This document shows positions 5,383 through 5,690 of a stretch of DNA of 5,690 nucleotides, one piece after another. The stretch lies in contig JAFSNU010000343.1 in assembly GCA_017447325.1 (NCBI GenBank), forward strand, positions 1-5,690, read 5' to 3'. The stretch is from Synergistaceae bacterium (GTDB taxonomy: Bacteria > Synergistota > Synergistia > Synergistales > Aminobacteriaceae). Every line of letters begins with the position of its first letter. Position 1 is the first letter of the stretch. The translations under genes were made by a program, and so were the position numbers. Below the pieces are notes generated by a model. The model saw only the letters and a list, made by a program, of their open reading frames with translations, had not been told where the DNA came from and did not search any database.

Positions 5383-5690
5383 GAAAAATTTTTGTCTTGC
5401 CTTGAGCTTCGCCGTTGAAAAATTTTTTGCCTTGTCTTGGGCTTTGCTGCTGAAAAATTTTTGCCTTGCCTTGAGCTTTGCGCCTGAAAATTTTTTGCCT
5501 TGCCTCGAGCTTCACCGCTGAAAAATTTTTTGCCTTGCCTCGAGCTTTGCCGCTGAAAAATTTTTTGTCTTGCCTCGAGCTTTGCCGCTGAAAAATTTTT
5601 TGCCTTGCCTTGAGCTTCACCGCTGAAAAATTTTTTGCCTTGCCTCGAGCTTTGCCGCTGAAAAATTTTTTGTCTTGCCTCGAGCTTTGC
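5383..5690. repeat. Tandem array of a 34-35 bp unit, nine copies, running off the window
   Basis: Units begin at 5383, 5417, 5452, 5486, 5520, 5555, 5590, 5625 and 5660; the last is cut by the window edge. Each consists of GAAAAATTTTTT followed by GCCTTGCCTCGAGC and TTTGCCGCT, with point changes. The first four units are the most divergent and include all three 34 bp ones. The units starting at 5520 and 5555 are repeated exactly at 5625 and 5660, and those starting at 5486 and 5590 share TTCACC, so there is a higher-order period near 105 bp. No unique spacers separate the units, so this is not a CRISPR array. On the minus strand none of the three frames meets a stop within the unit, which makes a long but doubtful open frame (5312 to the edge). 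The 67 bases between the array and the thpR start hold only A/T runs and the GGAG site. Confidence 0.93.

Noticed and set aside
5383..5690. CRISPR array.
   Set aside because: Repeats are directly abutting with no unique spacers, and units differ by scattered point changes.

Overview
The window is ordinary bacterial chromosome from an AT-rich organism. Spacers are built almost wholly of A/T runs such as AAAATTTT, while the genes keep GC-rich codons such as GCG, GGC and CGC. The gene set is bacterial housekeeping and salvage: adenine deaminase, an AzgA-type purine permease, a nitroreductase, CoaD, an alkyladenine DNA glycosylase and ThpR. Together with a small palindromic intergenic element of the kind I remember from gut Bacillota, this suggests an anaerobic, gut-type bacterium, perhaps Bacillota or Synergistota. 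That placement is an inference with low confidence; there is no rRNA or marker gene to settle it.

Layout on the + strand: the 3' end of an adenine deaminase gene (2-295); a nitroreductase of the Frm2-like group with a strong ribosome binding site (345-917); 13 bases later, an unrecognised 318-residue protein with a winged-helix-like N-terminus (931-1887). After an A/T spacer comes a purine permease (start revised to 2025, ending 3317), closed by a clear intrinsic terminator (3338-3386). Next are coaD (start revised to 3411, ending 3905) and a 3-methyladenine DNA glycosylase gene (3978-4556). On the - strand lies thpR (5315-4752, TTG start), convergent with the glycosylase gene. Between these two 3' ends sits a hairpin-rich palindromic element (4574-4745). 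Upstream of thpR and running off the right edge is a tandem array of a 34-35 bp unit (5383-5690), with a higher-order 105 bp period.

How the genes work together: adenine deaminase and the AzgA-type permease make a sensible purine salvage pair (import of adenine or hypoxanthine/guanine, then adenine to hypoxanthine plus ammonia), although two other genes lie between them. coaD, the glycosylase and thpR are unrelated housekeeping functions. I see no defence system, phage, CRISPR array, tRNA or rRNA. The parts that deserve a second look are the palindromic element, the tandem array with its fully open minus-strand frames, and the unrecognised 318-residue protein.
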